In this document: piece by piece, positions 1 to 12,964 of the stretch | How positions within the stretch are numbered: position 1 is the stretch's first letter | Layout: each line of letters begins with the position of its first letter | Assembly (NCBI RefSeq): GCF_000306255.2 | Contig: NZ_AKWY02000011.1 | Span: 1-18,035, forward strand | Origin: Leptospira noguchii serovar Panama str. CZ214 | Lineage (GTDB): Bacteria > Spirochaetota > Leptospiria > Leptospirales > Leptospiraceae | Reading direction: 5' to 3' | Length of the DNA stretch: 18,035 nt | The notes under the pieces: model-generated | Told to the model about the DNA's origin: nothing | Database searches by the model: none | The model's input: the letters and a program-made list of their open reading frames with translations, nothing else | Program-made: the position numbers and the translations under genes

Positions 1-99
1 CAATGACTCGGCGACTTCTTTTATCGTAAACGATCCTGAAAGCGTTCGCTTTACTGCTTGTTCTTTAAACTCCGGAGAGTATTTTCCTTTTTTATTCAT
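1..99 (-). CDS. IS3-family transposase OrfA, N-terminal fragment (runs off window)
   Basis: The minus-strand ATG at 99-97 opens a frame that stays open to base 1 (33 codons). It begins MNKKGKYSPEFKEQAVKR and continues with a TIKEVAESL stretch. This is the start of the helix-turn-helix domain of IS3-type OrfA proteins, where the pattern Y-S-x-E-F-K-x-x-A-V is the usual opening and I-x-x-V-A-x-x-L is the first helix. A GAGG ribosome site lies 12 bases upstream. An earlier ATG at 107 meets a stop after four codons, so 99 is the start. OrfA binds the element ends and, with OrfB through programmed frameshifting, forms the transposase; only the first part of OrfA is visible. Confidence 0.75.
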   Translation of the reverse strand, partial: MNKKGKYSPEFKEQAVKRTLSGSFTIKEVAESL

Positions 100-162
100 T
101 TTTCATCTTTACCTCATTTGCTGAGAAAAAGGTGTCCGTTTTTACGTAACTAGGTTAGGCCA
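1..162 (-). mobile_element. End of an IS3-family insertion sequence (5' end of element, cut by window edge)
   Basis: The minus strand begins at 162 with TGGCCTAACCTAGTTACG, followed by an ACGGACACC-type stretch typical of IS3-family termini, then a ribosome site and the start of a transposase reading toward base 1. The terminal TG is the usual IS3 end dinucleotide. The other end, the second inverted repeat and the target duplication lie outside the window, so the boundary at 162 is inferred from this motif alone. Leptospira carries several IS3-family elements (IS1500 is one); I cannot say which this is. Confidence 0.7.
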
Positions 163-794
163 ACAAAACTTAAAGAGCTCAAAAATATTTGGTTCACTTC
201 ATTTCTGACAAAAAAGAACATTATGTACGTTAATATTATAAAGACGGTCAGCCGCTAACTAAATACAAAATCAATGTTAGAGCTTAAGTTTTTAGTATAA
301 TTTCAAGTTAGTTTCGAACTTACTGATCTTCCGCTCTTGCCGAAGAGTCAGTGGGACTTCAGGACATTTCGGATCGACATATAAGAATTATATTTCATAA
401 AGCGGCACTCGGGGTAATTGATACGTTCACTGGAAAAGTGTTGCAATATAAGAATCCTATACCAATTCATTGAACGTGGGTTACATGATTTCGTTTCTTT
501 TTGTAAAGGATGTATTGAGTATGATGTGTAAAGTATGTATGGGTACGTTGATATTAAAATATTTATTAATACAACATATTAGACATTATAGGTAGTCAAC
601 TAACGCGAAACAAAACCTATTTAAAATAGAAAAAGTTAAACAATAAATTACTAAAGGAACATACTAAAAGTTATTTATAATTTACTTAACTAATCATATC
701 AAAGTGTAAAATTTTATCCTTCCTATTAAAAATAAAGCTTGGAAGCCCATATTCTTAGAAAATATAATATAACTTTTCTTACTCAAGAATTATA
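163..794. other. Gene-free spacer between IS end and the PLP-fold gene
   Basis: This AT-rich stretch holds no intact gene on either strand. Its only coding-like content is the degraded PAS-like frame at about 327-531, which stands out by being less AT-rich than its surroundings, plus a 28-codon open stretch at about 174-260 without recognisable similarity. The right end contains a bulged AT hairpin at the stop of the following minus-strand gene. It looks like decayed sequence next to an insertion element. Confidence 0.6.
327..531 (+). pseudogene. Frameshifted remnant of a PAS-domain sensor gene
   Basis: The plus frame starting at 327 is open to a stop at 471. It contains DRHIRIIFHKAALGVIDTF followed by GKVLQYKN, which fits the opening of a PAS domain (x-R-F-R-x-x-F-x-x-A-x-x-G-I-x-x-x-D-x-x-G-x-x-L-x-x-N). 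Just before the stop the similarity moves to the next frame: from 463 that frame reads QFIERGLHDFVSF and is open to 529, matching the usual continuation after the conserved Asn. A stop precedes 327 at 324, no start or ribosome site is evident, and no output domain is left. PAS domains sense small molecules or light in kinases and cyclases; the parent protein cannot be named. The assignment rests on motif reading alone. Confidence 0.5.
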
Positions 795-796
795 TT
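766..796 (-). terminator. Bulged AT-rich hairpin at end of the PLP-fold gene
   Basis: Arms 790-796/766-772 (7 bp) and 785-789/776-780 (5 bp) stack around a 3-base bulge with loop 781-784. The hairpin overlaps the stop codon at 795-797 and is followed in the direction of transcription by a T-rich run. It has no GC pairs in the outer stem, so it is a weak candidate terminator. Confidence 0.3.
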
Positions 797-1937
797 AAGT
801 ATCCATAAAATGGTCCAAAAAATTCCAAAGCCCTCCCTGATGTAAATAAAGTGTACGCCCTTTCCATCGTCCGCTTTGAATCAAGGATTGTATTGTATAT
901 AAAGATTTGCCGGAATAAATAGGCTCCACAGGGATTTCATATTTTTTATAAAAATAATTACAATATTCTAAAATAATACTATTTTTATATCCAAAACCGC
1001 CTAAATTAAAAATTTCTAAAATTTTTTCAACTTCGATCTCTACTTTCGAAAAGCCCAATAAATCTCGTTTTTGCTCCAACCAGTTCAACATTTTCTTTTT
1101 GGGAAGACCAGTACTTATTCCATAAATTGGAATCGAATTTCCAAAATACTTTTTTGCAGAAAGAAAAGTAAGACCAGAGCCAAGATCCACAACTAAACGA
1201 TCATATTCAAAAATTGGAATTTGTTTCCAGACAAAATTTAGCCCGGCTGCCGCTTCCAGACACATTCCATATTCCGGAATTAAAACAGATTCAAATATAA
1301 TATCTTCTTCTATAACTTTCTGAATATTTAATGATATATCTTTTTTCGAAGACGTCCCTGTTTTAGAAATTTCGATTTTCATCCTTTGATCATTTAGAAA
1401 CTCTTTTAAAAACAAATCCATATTGATCTGCTCTTTAGAGAGAGTATTTCTCCAATCATGTTTCAAAATAGAATCGATTTGATTTTTTTCACTCTTTACC
1501 TCATCGGTCTTTGAGAACGTATTCTGCAAATTAGGTAAAAACTCAGAAAGAATTTGAATTTTTTCCTTCCATTCGTCGCGAGAAGGAAAAATTTTCAATT
1601 CGTGAGAATTCCATTTTACAAAAATAGAATTTGCAGTGACCCTCTTTGGATTGCGAGCATAGGCAATCGATCGAACCTGATAGCCAAAATTATGAAATAA
1701 AAAACAAAATGCAGCTAACGCATTACTATGTAATTCCCCTTGAAGAAACACACTACGGATATTCTTGCTTTCAAAAATTTTATGAATTCCATAAAACTTT
1801 CTAAACTTTGTGCCCATCCCAAAAGCAAGCCTATCGTCTCTCAGAATAGAAAGATAAGATTTTGAATTTAAATTTATATCTCTGGTTTTGATTTTAGAAA
1901 AAAGCGAAGAAGATAAATAGGATTGAATAGAACTCAA
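795..1937 (-). CDS. PLP-dependent enzyme of the D-cysteine desulfhydrase/ACC deaminase family
   Basis: The 380-residue product shows the landmarks of the fold-type II PLP enzymes related to D-cysteine desulfhydrase and 1-aminocyclopropane-1-carboxylate deaminase. They are MGTKFRK at 41-47, with K44 aligning with the PLP-binding lysine of the G-N-K-x-R-K motif; QGELHSN at 66-72, in the place of the Q-G-G-x-x-S-N substrate/cofactor loop; a glycine-rich phosphate loop DLGSGLTF at 251-258; EPIYSGKS at 338-345, matching the family's D-P-V-Y-T-G-K; and HQGG at 366-369, matching H-T-G-G. Compared with relatives of about 300-340 residues there is a charged insertion around 120-210. The family cleaves C-S or C-N bonds of small amino acids; the substrate here is unknown. 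The start is TTG with only a weak GAG upstream; no ATG lies before M41, too late for the fold. It stands alone, with long spacers on both sides. Confidence 0.75.
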   Translation of the reverse strand: MSSIQSYLSSSLFSKIKTRDINLNSKSYLSILRDDRLAFGMGTKFRKFYGIHKIFESKNIRSVFLQGELHSNALAAFCFLFHNFGYQVRSIAYARNPKRVTANSIFVKWNSHELKIFPSRDEWKEKIQILSEFLPNLQNTFSKTDEVKSEKNQIDSILKHDWRNTLSKEQINMDLFLKEFLNDQRMKIEISKTGTSSKKDISLNIQKVIEEDIIFESVLIPEYGMCLEAAAGLNFVWKQIPIFEYDRLVVDLGSGLTFLSAKKYFGNSIPIYGISTGLPKKKMLNWLEQKRDLLGFSKVEIEVEKILEIFNLGGFGYKNSIILEYCNYFYKKYEIPVEPIYSGKSLYTIQSLIQSGRWKGRTLYLHQGGLWNFLDHFMDT

Positions 1938-2616
1938 AATAAAAACTCGATCGAATCGATTTAAAATCGAAAACGGTATTTAGGCATTGATGCAATTTTT
2001 GAGAATTTTCACAAAATCATTTTTTAATTTTGGGTACCGTTTTATACGTTCGAGTGATAAGATTTAATTCTTCTAATTTTCCTTATATTAATAAAAACAA
2101 AATCTATTTTGCTTAAAAAATTTTTTATTTAGAAAACCTTCATAATATAAAGGTTTCCTTGAATGCCAATCGCAAAATAACAATTTTATGAAGCAAATTG
2201 AGATTGAGACGTTATATTCGAATTTTATAAAGACTTTCCTTCATTAAATTGAAAATAAACTCTATCCGTATTTTAATATATCCGCATTATTTTTTAGACT
2301 ATTTAGAAGTAATACCTATAAATAAAAAATTAAGAGGTAATTTCAATTATCAGGATTCGTTGGTTTATTGATTTTTGAATCAATTATCGCGACTTTTCTT
2401 GGAGTAATTAAACCATCTTATTAATTCAATGAAATTCGTAAAATGATTATCAAATATTTTAGCGTTCTAATCACAACATTGCTAATAAGTTAACATAAAT
2501 TCGATATAAGAAAGCAAAACTAATTCGTCTTTCAACACCGAATCAAAAAAGAAAGATCACGAAGTAAAATTGCAAAACCATTAAATTAAAGAAAAATCCA
2601 CGGCGCTTTTAGGTTT
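1938..2616. other. 680-base AT-rich spacer between the PLP-fold gene and lepA
   Basis: No gene is supported on either strand. The sequence is low-complexity AT-rich DNA that must hold the promoter of the minus-strand gene ending at 795 and the end of the lepA transcript. I see no GC-rich hairpin with a T-run after lepA. The only coding-like trace is a short hydrophobic plus frame at 2341-2424, described among the findings. Confidence 0.6.
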
Positions 2617-4428
<1,812 letters not shown>

Positions 4429-4488
4429 TCAATCTGATGATTTTCGGTCCAGGCCCAGCCTGAAAAGCAAAATACTTTTGCAGTAAAA

Positions 4489-4883
4489 TTTGTGGGAACT
4501 ATTACAACTCTGGGATTTTACAGCGAAACTTAGAATTTGTGGGAACTATTACAACTCTGGGATTTTACAGTAAAACTTAGGATTTGTGGGAACTATTACA
4601 AAACCGAATTTTACAGTAAAACTTAGGATTTGTGGGAACTATTACAAAACCGAATTTTACAGTAAAACTTAGGATTTGTGGGAACTATTACAAAACCGAA
4701 TTTTACAGCAAAACTTAGGATTTGTGGGAACTATTACAAAACCGAATTTTACAGCAAAACTTAGGATTTGTGGGAACTATTACAAAACCGAATTTTACAG
4801 CAAAACTTAGGATTTGTGGGAACTATTACAAAACCGAATTTTACAGCAAAACTTAGGATTTGTGGGAACTATTACAAAACCGA
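4489..4883. repeat. Nine-unit tandem array of a 46/47-bp minisatellite (VNTR-like)
   Basis: Eight full units and one truncated unit, each beginning TTTGTGGGAACTATTACAA, start at 4489, 4536, 4583, 4629, 4675, 4721, 4767, 4813 and 4859. Units 1-2 are 47 bp and carry ACTCTGGGA after the core. Units 3-8 are 46 bp and carry AACCGAA. Unit 1 has CAGCGAAA, units 2-4 CAGTAAAA and units 5-8 CAGCAAAA, so variants lie in blocks, as expected from stepwise unit duplication. The last 25-bp unit abuts the stop codon (4884-4886) of the upstream minus-strand gene, and the array ends 66 bases before the lepA start. Units 2-4 also contain the short palindrome TTTTAC-A-GTAAAA. Unit length is not a multiple of three and the array is non-coding. 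Leptospira MLVA typing uses minisatellites of similar unit length; I cannot tell whether this is one of them. Confidence 0.97.
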
Positions 4884-5630
4884 TTAGAACTTTAAAAATA
4901 GCTCCGTTGGATTCAAAAAAATGGCGGAGGGCTCCAAACTTAAAAATAACCAGGCCGTAAAACCCAAGACCAAGGCAGAAACGGTCGGAATCAAAAGATT
5001 ATCGTCCACAAGACCATTCCAATAAGTACCACAATAAAGTTCCGTAAAAGCAGAAACCAAAATCGCAGGAATTAAGAAAATCAAACTATTATAAAGTACA
5101 AAACCTTCCGTTCTCAAAAAATTGGGTTTATCAGAATTTTGGGAAAGATTTAAAAAAACAAAACCTACGATTGTACAAACAACTATAAATGCGATGATCC
5201 CTTCTATGGACTTTCCGTTAGAAAATCTACGTTTACCATAAAAAGTTCCAACCCAGGCAGCAGTCGGATCTCCAATCACAAGAAAAAGCATAGATAGAAT
5301 GGAAATCTCCGGAGGAAATAAAAAGACTACAAACGCACAGGAAAAAAAATAAGGAAGAGTTCCGTTCAATCGATTCTTTTCTTCCTCTTTCATCAAAACC
5401 CCAAGGGTTGATAAAAAGAATTTTTGAAAACCAGAAAATCGAAATCTAAGAAATTCAAACAAAGAAACAATACTAAGACAAAATACCAAAGCAATCGTAA
5501 CCAATACTCTAGTAGCATTCAAAAGTCCGAATGCACCTTGAAAAATGTCCAGATAATAACAAATAGGAAAAATCAACCCAAGAAGATGCCAGAGTTTACG
5601 AGCGTAGTTAAATCGAATCGAATTTTTCAC
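4884..5630 (-). CDS. Dolichol/phytol/diacylglycerol kinase-like integral membrane protein
   Basis: The 248-residue protein has about seven hydrophobic spans and the motifs of the SEC59/DGK1/VTE5 polyprenol and diacylglycerol kinase family. These are RKLWH at 11-15 (the N-terminal R-K-x-x-H), a cytosolic KEEEKNRLNGTLPY loop at 81-94, IGDPTAAWVG at 119-128 followed by GKRRF and GKSIEG (132-144), which form the nucleotide site, and an E197 to DDNLLIP (209-215) region near the end. Known members use CTP (or another NTP) to phosphorylate a lipid alcohol in the membrane. The substrate in this organism is not evident; a polyprenol or diacylglycerol is plausible. The start is GTG at 5630, 7 bases after the stop of the STAS gene, with an AGGA ribosome site overlapping that stop, so the two are very likely co-transcribed. 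Confidence 0.8.
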   Translation of the reverse strand: MKNSIRFNYARKLWHLLGLIFPICYYLDIFQGAFGLLNATRVLVTIALVFCLSIVSLFEFLRFRFSGFQKFFLSTLGVLMKEEEKNRLNGTLPYFFSCAFVVFLFPPEISILSMLFLVIGDPTAAWVGTFYGKRRFSNGKSIEGIIAFIVVCTIVGFVFLNLSQNSDKPNFLRTEGFVLYNSLIFLIPAILVSAFTELYCGTYWNGLVDDNLLIPTVSALVLGFTAWLFLSLEPSAIFLNPTELFLKF

Positions 5631-5637
5631 TTATATC

Positions 5638-5991
5638 CTACCTATTTTTCATCGTCATTTTTAAAGCGGATTCTTCGTCCGGAGCAATTAAAAAGAGCCC
5701 GTTTAACGCAGCCATTTTGATAGAGTTCCGAGCAGATTCAGTAGGATGAATCAAAACCAATTTATTACGAGAAGTAAAACTCAATTGATTCATCTCTTTC
5801 AATGCCTGAATTCCTCGGGAAGAAATCAAACTCACTTCCTCCAGATCCAAAATCACCGGACCAGAACGAATCGAAACCGAAAGTTGTTCTCTGAATTTTT
5901 TTTCAGTAAATGAGTTGATAGAACCCTGAAGTTTTATAACCTGAACGTTGTCGATTTTCTCTGTAGAAATGATGATTTCGTTCAAAATCAT
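5638..5991 (-). CDS. STAS-domain anti-sigma-factor antagonist (SpoIIAA-like)
   Basis: The 117-residue protein is a single STAS domain. It has an opening beta strand DNVQVIKLQGSI (14-25), the helix SFTEKKFREQL, then VILDLEEVSLISSRGIQAL (46-64). The last element matches the family's D-L-x-x-V-x-x-I-D-S-S-G-L. Ser58 occupies the position phosphorylated by the partner anti-sigma kinase in SpoIIAA; the preceding Asp is Ser57 and the following Ser is Arg59. Such proteins bind and sequester an anti-sigma factor when unphosphorylated. No kinase, phosphatase or sigma factor is adjacent, so partners must be elsewhere. It heads the minus-strand cluster leading to lepA. The ATG at 5991 lies very close to the divergent gene; a weak promoter reading (TTGTCT, 17 bases, TAGATT; 6035-6007 on the minus strand) would place its -10 and -35 at the front of that gene. 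Confidence 0.9.
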   Translation of the reverse strand: MILNEIIISTEKIDNVQVIKLQGSINSFTEKKFREQLSVSIRSGPVILDLEEVSLISSRGIQALKEMNQLSFTSRNKLVLIHPTESARNSIKMAALNGLFLIAPDEESALKMTMKNR

Positions 5992-6028
5992 AATGCTTGG
6001 AAAGTCAATCTATAAGTATTTCTTCCCT

Positions 6029-6643
<615 letters not shown>

Positions 6644-6647
<4 letters not shown>

Positions 6648-6997
6648 AGGTTAAGGTAGCACATCTTTTTCGAAAGATTGAAGAAGTAGACCGAGACATA
6701 CTCGAACTGGGAAAGATTCAGGAAAAAATTTCCTCAGACCGAGACTATTCTGAAATTCTAAAAGATTCTATTAAAAAAGAAATGAAAAATTTAGAATCAG
6801 GAAAGGCCGAAATTCTATCTTTAAAAATTAAAGAAGAATCCGGTAAAATCGGGCTGTTGAAAAATTCAGTCAAATCTTCTCCAACCGAGATGAAAAACTT
6901 ATACAGCTCCCGAGAAAAAAATTTAACTCGGGAAATTTCTGTAGAGATCCCAGATCCAAAACCTCAGACAACTAGAAAGACAATTCACAAATACTAA
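6644..6997 (+). CDS. Small coiled-coil protein of unknown function
   Basis: The 117-residue product begins MKVKVAHLFRKIEEVDRDI and is very rich in Lys and Glu, with heptad-like spacing of Leu/Ile over about residues 8-75, so a coiled coil is likely. The tail is basic and proline-containing. There is no signal peptide or membrane span, so it is probably cytoplasmic. The same frame is open further upstream, but that part overlaps the membrane-protein gene. The ATG at 6644 forms an ATGA overlap with the upstream stop, the usual arrangement for coupled translation, which decides the start. It could be a partner of the membrane protein before it. No family recognised. Confidence 0.75.
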
Positions 6998-7015
6998 GAC
7001 TCAAGACACAATTTC

Positions 7016-8536
7016 ATGAAACAAAAAACTTTATTTCTAACTATTTTTTCCCTGTTGTGTGTAATCAACTGTAACAGGGATTCGGACGTTCTCGCTTCTT
7101 TTAAATCTGGCACCGTAACACGGGAAGAATTGAGAGCTTATTATAAACTACGCGGCATTGAACCAGATCCAAACACCGCTTCGATCGCCACTCAAGCTAA
7201 AATTGTAGAAGAAATCGGAATTCAAAAAATTGCAGAGGCCAATAATCAGAATACGAACATAGTTACAAAAGAAGAATATAATAAAATTATGAATTTCGTA
7301 GAGCCTCAAGTAGTGTTCAACGATTATAGAAAAAAATTCTCCGAAAAACTGATCACTTCCGGAATGTTAGAATTTGCATTTGGTAGAATTCTTTTCGTAA
7401 AAGCGGACCCAGACAAACCACAGGTTAGCGAAGAAAGGGCAAAAACACTTTTTCAAGAAATTCAAAAACTAAAATCCGACCGTGAGATCTCTGAATTTAT
7501 CGCAAAAAATACAGACGAAATTCAAAGAAAAGCAATCGGAGGAAGACTAGAACCACATTGTATCAACTGCGGAAACGATCCGTTTACTTCAATTCTTAAA
7601 GAAGCAGCACAAACCAAAGGAAACTTTATTTTAAAACAACCTTCCGACCCTGATCCATCATCTATCTCTAAACAAACTGCAAAAGACTATTATATTATCA
7701 AAGTGGAAAGAATCGAAAAAATTTATCCTAAAAAAATAGATAAGTTTTTTCAAAATGAATTAGATAAGTTAAAAACCCTCGCGGTAAAATACGTTTCTAA
7801 AGAAGGAATCACAGAAGAGGAAAAAAACTCTGCCAAATTTTATTCCGACTTAGTTGTAAACGAAAGGGCAAATCAAACCGCAGAACACTACGGTAACCGT
7901 TTTTTAAGAGAAGCCTGGAAAAGTGAAATGGATTCGTTAAAGGCAAAAAGTGGTTTGAAAATAGTAGACTTAACTCCCCAATTTATCAAAGATTTAAAAT
8001 TAGATACAATTCTTTTCGAAGACCAAAAAGGATCTAAATTCTCTTTTAAAGATCTGATTACAGAGTTTAATAAAATCGCTCCCATTCTTCAAAAACGCAA
8101 AGGTTCCCTCGAAGAAGAAAAAAACGATCAACTTTCATTCTATGCTCAAATCTATCTTCCAATTCGAATTTCATCGGAATCTAAAGAAATTCAGTCTCTC
8201 AAAGATACAAAAGAATTTAAGAAAACCCTTCCATTACTTGGTAGATCCGTCCTTTTTATGCTGATTCGAAATCGTTCCATTGATTCGGAAGTAAATATTA
8301 CGGAAAAGGAAATCAGAGATACTTACGAGGCTGGTAAGCTCTACGCCTATTCCAAACCTTCTTCCGCAAATCCAAACGAAAGAATTCCTGAAGATTTCGG
8401 AAAGGTAAGAGAAAGAATCAAACAAGAGTTAGTCGAAGGTAAAAAACAATCTATCTTTCAAGACTATCTCTCAAAATTAAAGTCCGAAAACGAATTTAAA
8501 ATCTCATCAGAAAGTTTGAAAGCTGGACAAATCTAA
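7016..8536 (+). CDS. SurA/PrsA-like lipoprotein with a parvulin-type domain
   Basis: The 506-residue product opens with a lipoprotein signal (MKQKT, then a hydrophobic run ending CVINC) with the likely lipidated Cys at 19, consistent with the relaxed spirochaete lipobox. The segment ASFKSGTVTREELRAYY at 27-43 matches the start of SurA-N domains (V-A-x-V-N-G-x-x-I-T-x-x-E-L). Residues about 118-231 read as a PpiC/parvulin domain: a FGRILFVKADP strand, an A-x-x-L-x-x-I helix, the GGRLEP turn with G175-G176, and the closing YYIIKVE at 225-231, equivalent to G-Y-H-I-I-K-V. The rest is a long charged helical region. Whether it isomerises prolyl bonds is uncertain because the active-site residues are not obvious; a periplasmic chaperone for outer-membrane proteins is the best inference. 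It starts 18 bases after the preceding gene and closes the operon before the terminator at 8545. Confidence 0.75.
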   Translation: MKQKTLFLTIFSLLCVINCNRDSDVLASFKSGTVTREELRAYYKLRGIEPDPNTASIATQAKIVEEIGIQKIAEANNQNTNIVTKEEYNKIMNFVEPQVVFNDYRKKFSEKLITSGMLEFAFGRILFVKADPDKPQVSEERAKTLFQEIQKLKSDREISEFIAKNTDEIQRKAIGGRLEPHCINCGNDPFTSILKEAAQTKGNFILKQPSDPDPSSISKQTAKDYYIIKVERIEKIYPKKIDKFFQNELDKLKTLAVKYVSKEGITEEEKNSAKFYSDLVVNERANQTAEHYGNRFLREAWKSEMDSLKAKSGLKIVDLTPQFIKDLKLDTILFEDQKGSKFSFKDLITEFNKIAPILQKRKGSLEEEKNDQLSFYAQIYLPIRISSESKEIQSLKDTKEFKKTLPLLGRSVLFMLIRNRSIDSEVNITEKEIRDTYEAGKLYAYSKPSSANPNERIPEDFGKVRERIKQELVEGKKQSIFQDYLSKLKSENEFKISSESLKAGQI

Positions 8537-8544
8537 AATTTTAA

Positions 8545-8574
8545 AAATCCGGTTCTATTAATAGAGCCGGATTT
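8545..8574 (+). terminator. Rho-independent terminator after the SurA-like lipoprotein gene
   Basis: Arms 8545-8558 and 8561-8574 are complementary over 14 positions with one G-T wobble (core ATCCGG/CCGGAT); the innermost pairs must open to give a loop. It starts 8 bases after the stop at 8536. The trailing T-run is short (ATTTAT, then CTGCATTTTC), so termination may be partial. Confidence 0.7.
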
Positions 8575-9522
8575 ATCTGCATTTTCTCAAATTCAATTTT
8601 CATTTTAATCTTTTTAAAACCTTTCAATTTTTTAAAAACGATCATAAAAATTTTCTGTTATTATAATTTTATTTTGTAGAAAAAAACTTTATAAAATCCA
8701 AAAAGAACCATTCGTCCAATCAAATTTTTACATAAAATCACCTTTGCGACATCACAAAAATGAAAAAACTATTTTAAGAAAAATTCAAAAGCTTAATTTT
8801 CCTGCAAAAAAACAATATGTTAAACTAAATCAAAACGTTAAAAACAAACATTTAGTACAAACTCGAGTTAGTTTTCAGGTTTTTTAAAATTTTGTCTCAG
8901 TTTTTCAAAAAAGTCGAAAAATATTTTCAATAAATCTAAATTTTTTTAAAAATATTATTAATTATAAATATTCTAACAATATTATATTTGTTAAAAAATT
9001 TCATAATTCAAATTAACAAAATTGCTTCAATCGAACTTTTTCATAAAACAAATGGAAAATTATTATTTCCACAACTCTATTTCAGAATGAACCCTAATGT
9101 TACTTTATTCAGAGTCACACAATAAAATACCGTAAATATTTATTACAAAAAACTGTTAGACTTGTAAAACATCAAGAACTCTGTTTTATACAGTTATCAA
9201 CAAAAGATAACTATAAGTTTCATCATTATATTTAAATTTCATATAAGCTCTATTGTATAAAAATAAATCATTGAGTCTTACTCACTTAAATAAAAACAAA
9301 TCTACAAATAAATTTCATTTTATAATTTGTTAATCTATTATTACTTTGAACTTAAAACTTATTTTCTATTTTCTACATTTGTCTTATTCTTGATTTGACT
9401 TATTTGTCGTAACCCTTTCGGCTTACTAAATCATAAAATTGTAATCTTGTTTAAGCCCATTGGAAATTTTTTCTTGAATTTACGTTTCATTAAAATACTC
9501 TTGTGTTCGAGAGGGGAATTGA
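8575..9522. other. Nearly 1 kb of extremely AT-rich, gene-free DNA before the tandem-XRE gene
   Basis: No frame of gene-like length or composition exists on either strand. Homopolymer A and T runs are dense, especially at 8890-9010. Two sites stand out: a 7-bp inverted repeat AGTTATC-N7-GATAACT at 9192-9212, which includes a near-consensus DnaA-box-like TTATCAACA at 9194-9202, and a TTGACT hexamer at 9395 without a well-placed -10. The region may be a long promoter or leader of the following regulator, or curved DNA bound by nucleoid proteins; nothing in it proves either. Confidence 0.6.
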
Positions 9523-9948
<426 letters not shown>

Positions 9949-9966
9949 AAAATAAGATTACACTCG

Positions 9967-9999
9967 ATAAAAAAGGAAGCAACAAACTTCCTTTTTTAT
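9967..9999. terminator. Strong bidirectional rho-independent terminator
   Basis: A perfect 13-bp stem (9967-9979 with 9987-9999) has a GGAAG/CTTCC core, a 7-base loop CAACAAA, and an A-run on one side and a T-run on the other. It works as a classical terminator read in either direction. It starts 18 bases after the stop of the XRE gene and sits 79 bases beyond the stop of clpB, so it probably ends both convergent transcripts. Confidence 0.9.
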
Positions 10000-10077
10000 A
10001 TATTTGAAAAACTTCGATTCGTTTAACTTGTAACCCAAACTATTAACAGCAAGATCGTTTTCGATCATTCAATATCG

Positions 10078-12657
<2,580 letters not shown>

Positions 12658-12736
12658 TTTCCAACCCTTTCCAATGAGGTTCTGTTTTTTAGTTTAGAAT
12701 TTAGACTTTTTGGTCTTTAAAATTTCTCATTTTTTC

Positions 12737-12749
12737 TGCCATATTGGCA
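12737..12749. promoter_or_regulatory. Palindrome TGCCATATTGGCA, candidate operator upstream of clpB
   Basis: TGCCA and TGGCA are perfect 5-bp half-sites around a 3-base centre, about 80 bases upstream of the clpB start. The position suits an operator near the clpB promoter. Chance occurrence cannot be excluded, and the binding protein is unknown. Confidence 0.3.
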
Positions 12750-12780
12750 TTTTATTTTTCTCCCAGTCCAGAATTTCTTT

Positions 12781-12842
12781 GTAAAATGTAGGAACTCATA
12801 CAAAATTTAGATTCTTCGGTAAAATGTGGGAACTCATACAAA
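12781..12842. repeat. 1.6 copies of a 38-bp repeat related to the lepA-upstream array
   Basis: GTAAAATGTAGGAACTCATACAAA begins at 12781, and GTAAAATGTGGGAACTCATACAAA begins at 12819, a period of 38 bases. The core GTrGGAACT-x-x-TACAA is shared with the 46/47-bp units at 4489-4883. TGTAGG and CATACA can pair imperfectly around an AACT loop, so each copy may fold as a small hairpin in plus-strand RNA. Confidence 0.85.
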
Positions 12843-12964
12843 TTTCTGGTCAGTGCGGCAGGGATCGAAGTAAAAATACTGCAATACAACATGCTCTCAA
12901 TTTTTATTTTTTCAAATAAAATCTAACTTTCCTGTTGCTTTGCAGATTGAAACGAAGAGCCCGG

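Noticed and set aside
4489..4883. CRISPR array
   Set aside because: The units are near-identical over their full 46-47 bp with no variable spacers and no cas genes nearby; it is a minisatellite.
9194..9202. DnaA-box-like TTATCAACA in AT-rich DNA as a replication origin
   Set aside because: A single near-match, no cluster of boxes, and no dnaA, dnaN or gidA nearby; not enough for an origin.
9395..9429. TTGACT...TACTAA promoter before the XRE gene
   Set aside because: The hexamers are 23 bases apart, too far for a sigma-70 promoter, and better-spaced alternatives match poorly.
10053..10066. GATCG-TTTT-CGATC hairpin as clpB terminator
   Set aside because: Only 5 bp of stem and no T-run in the clpB direction; the 13-bp hairpin at 9967-9999 is far better placed and formed.
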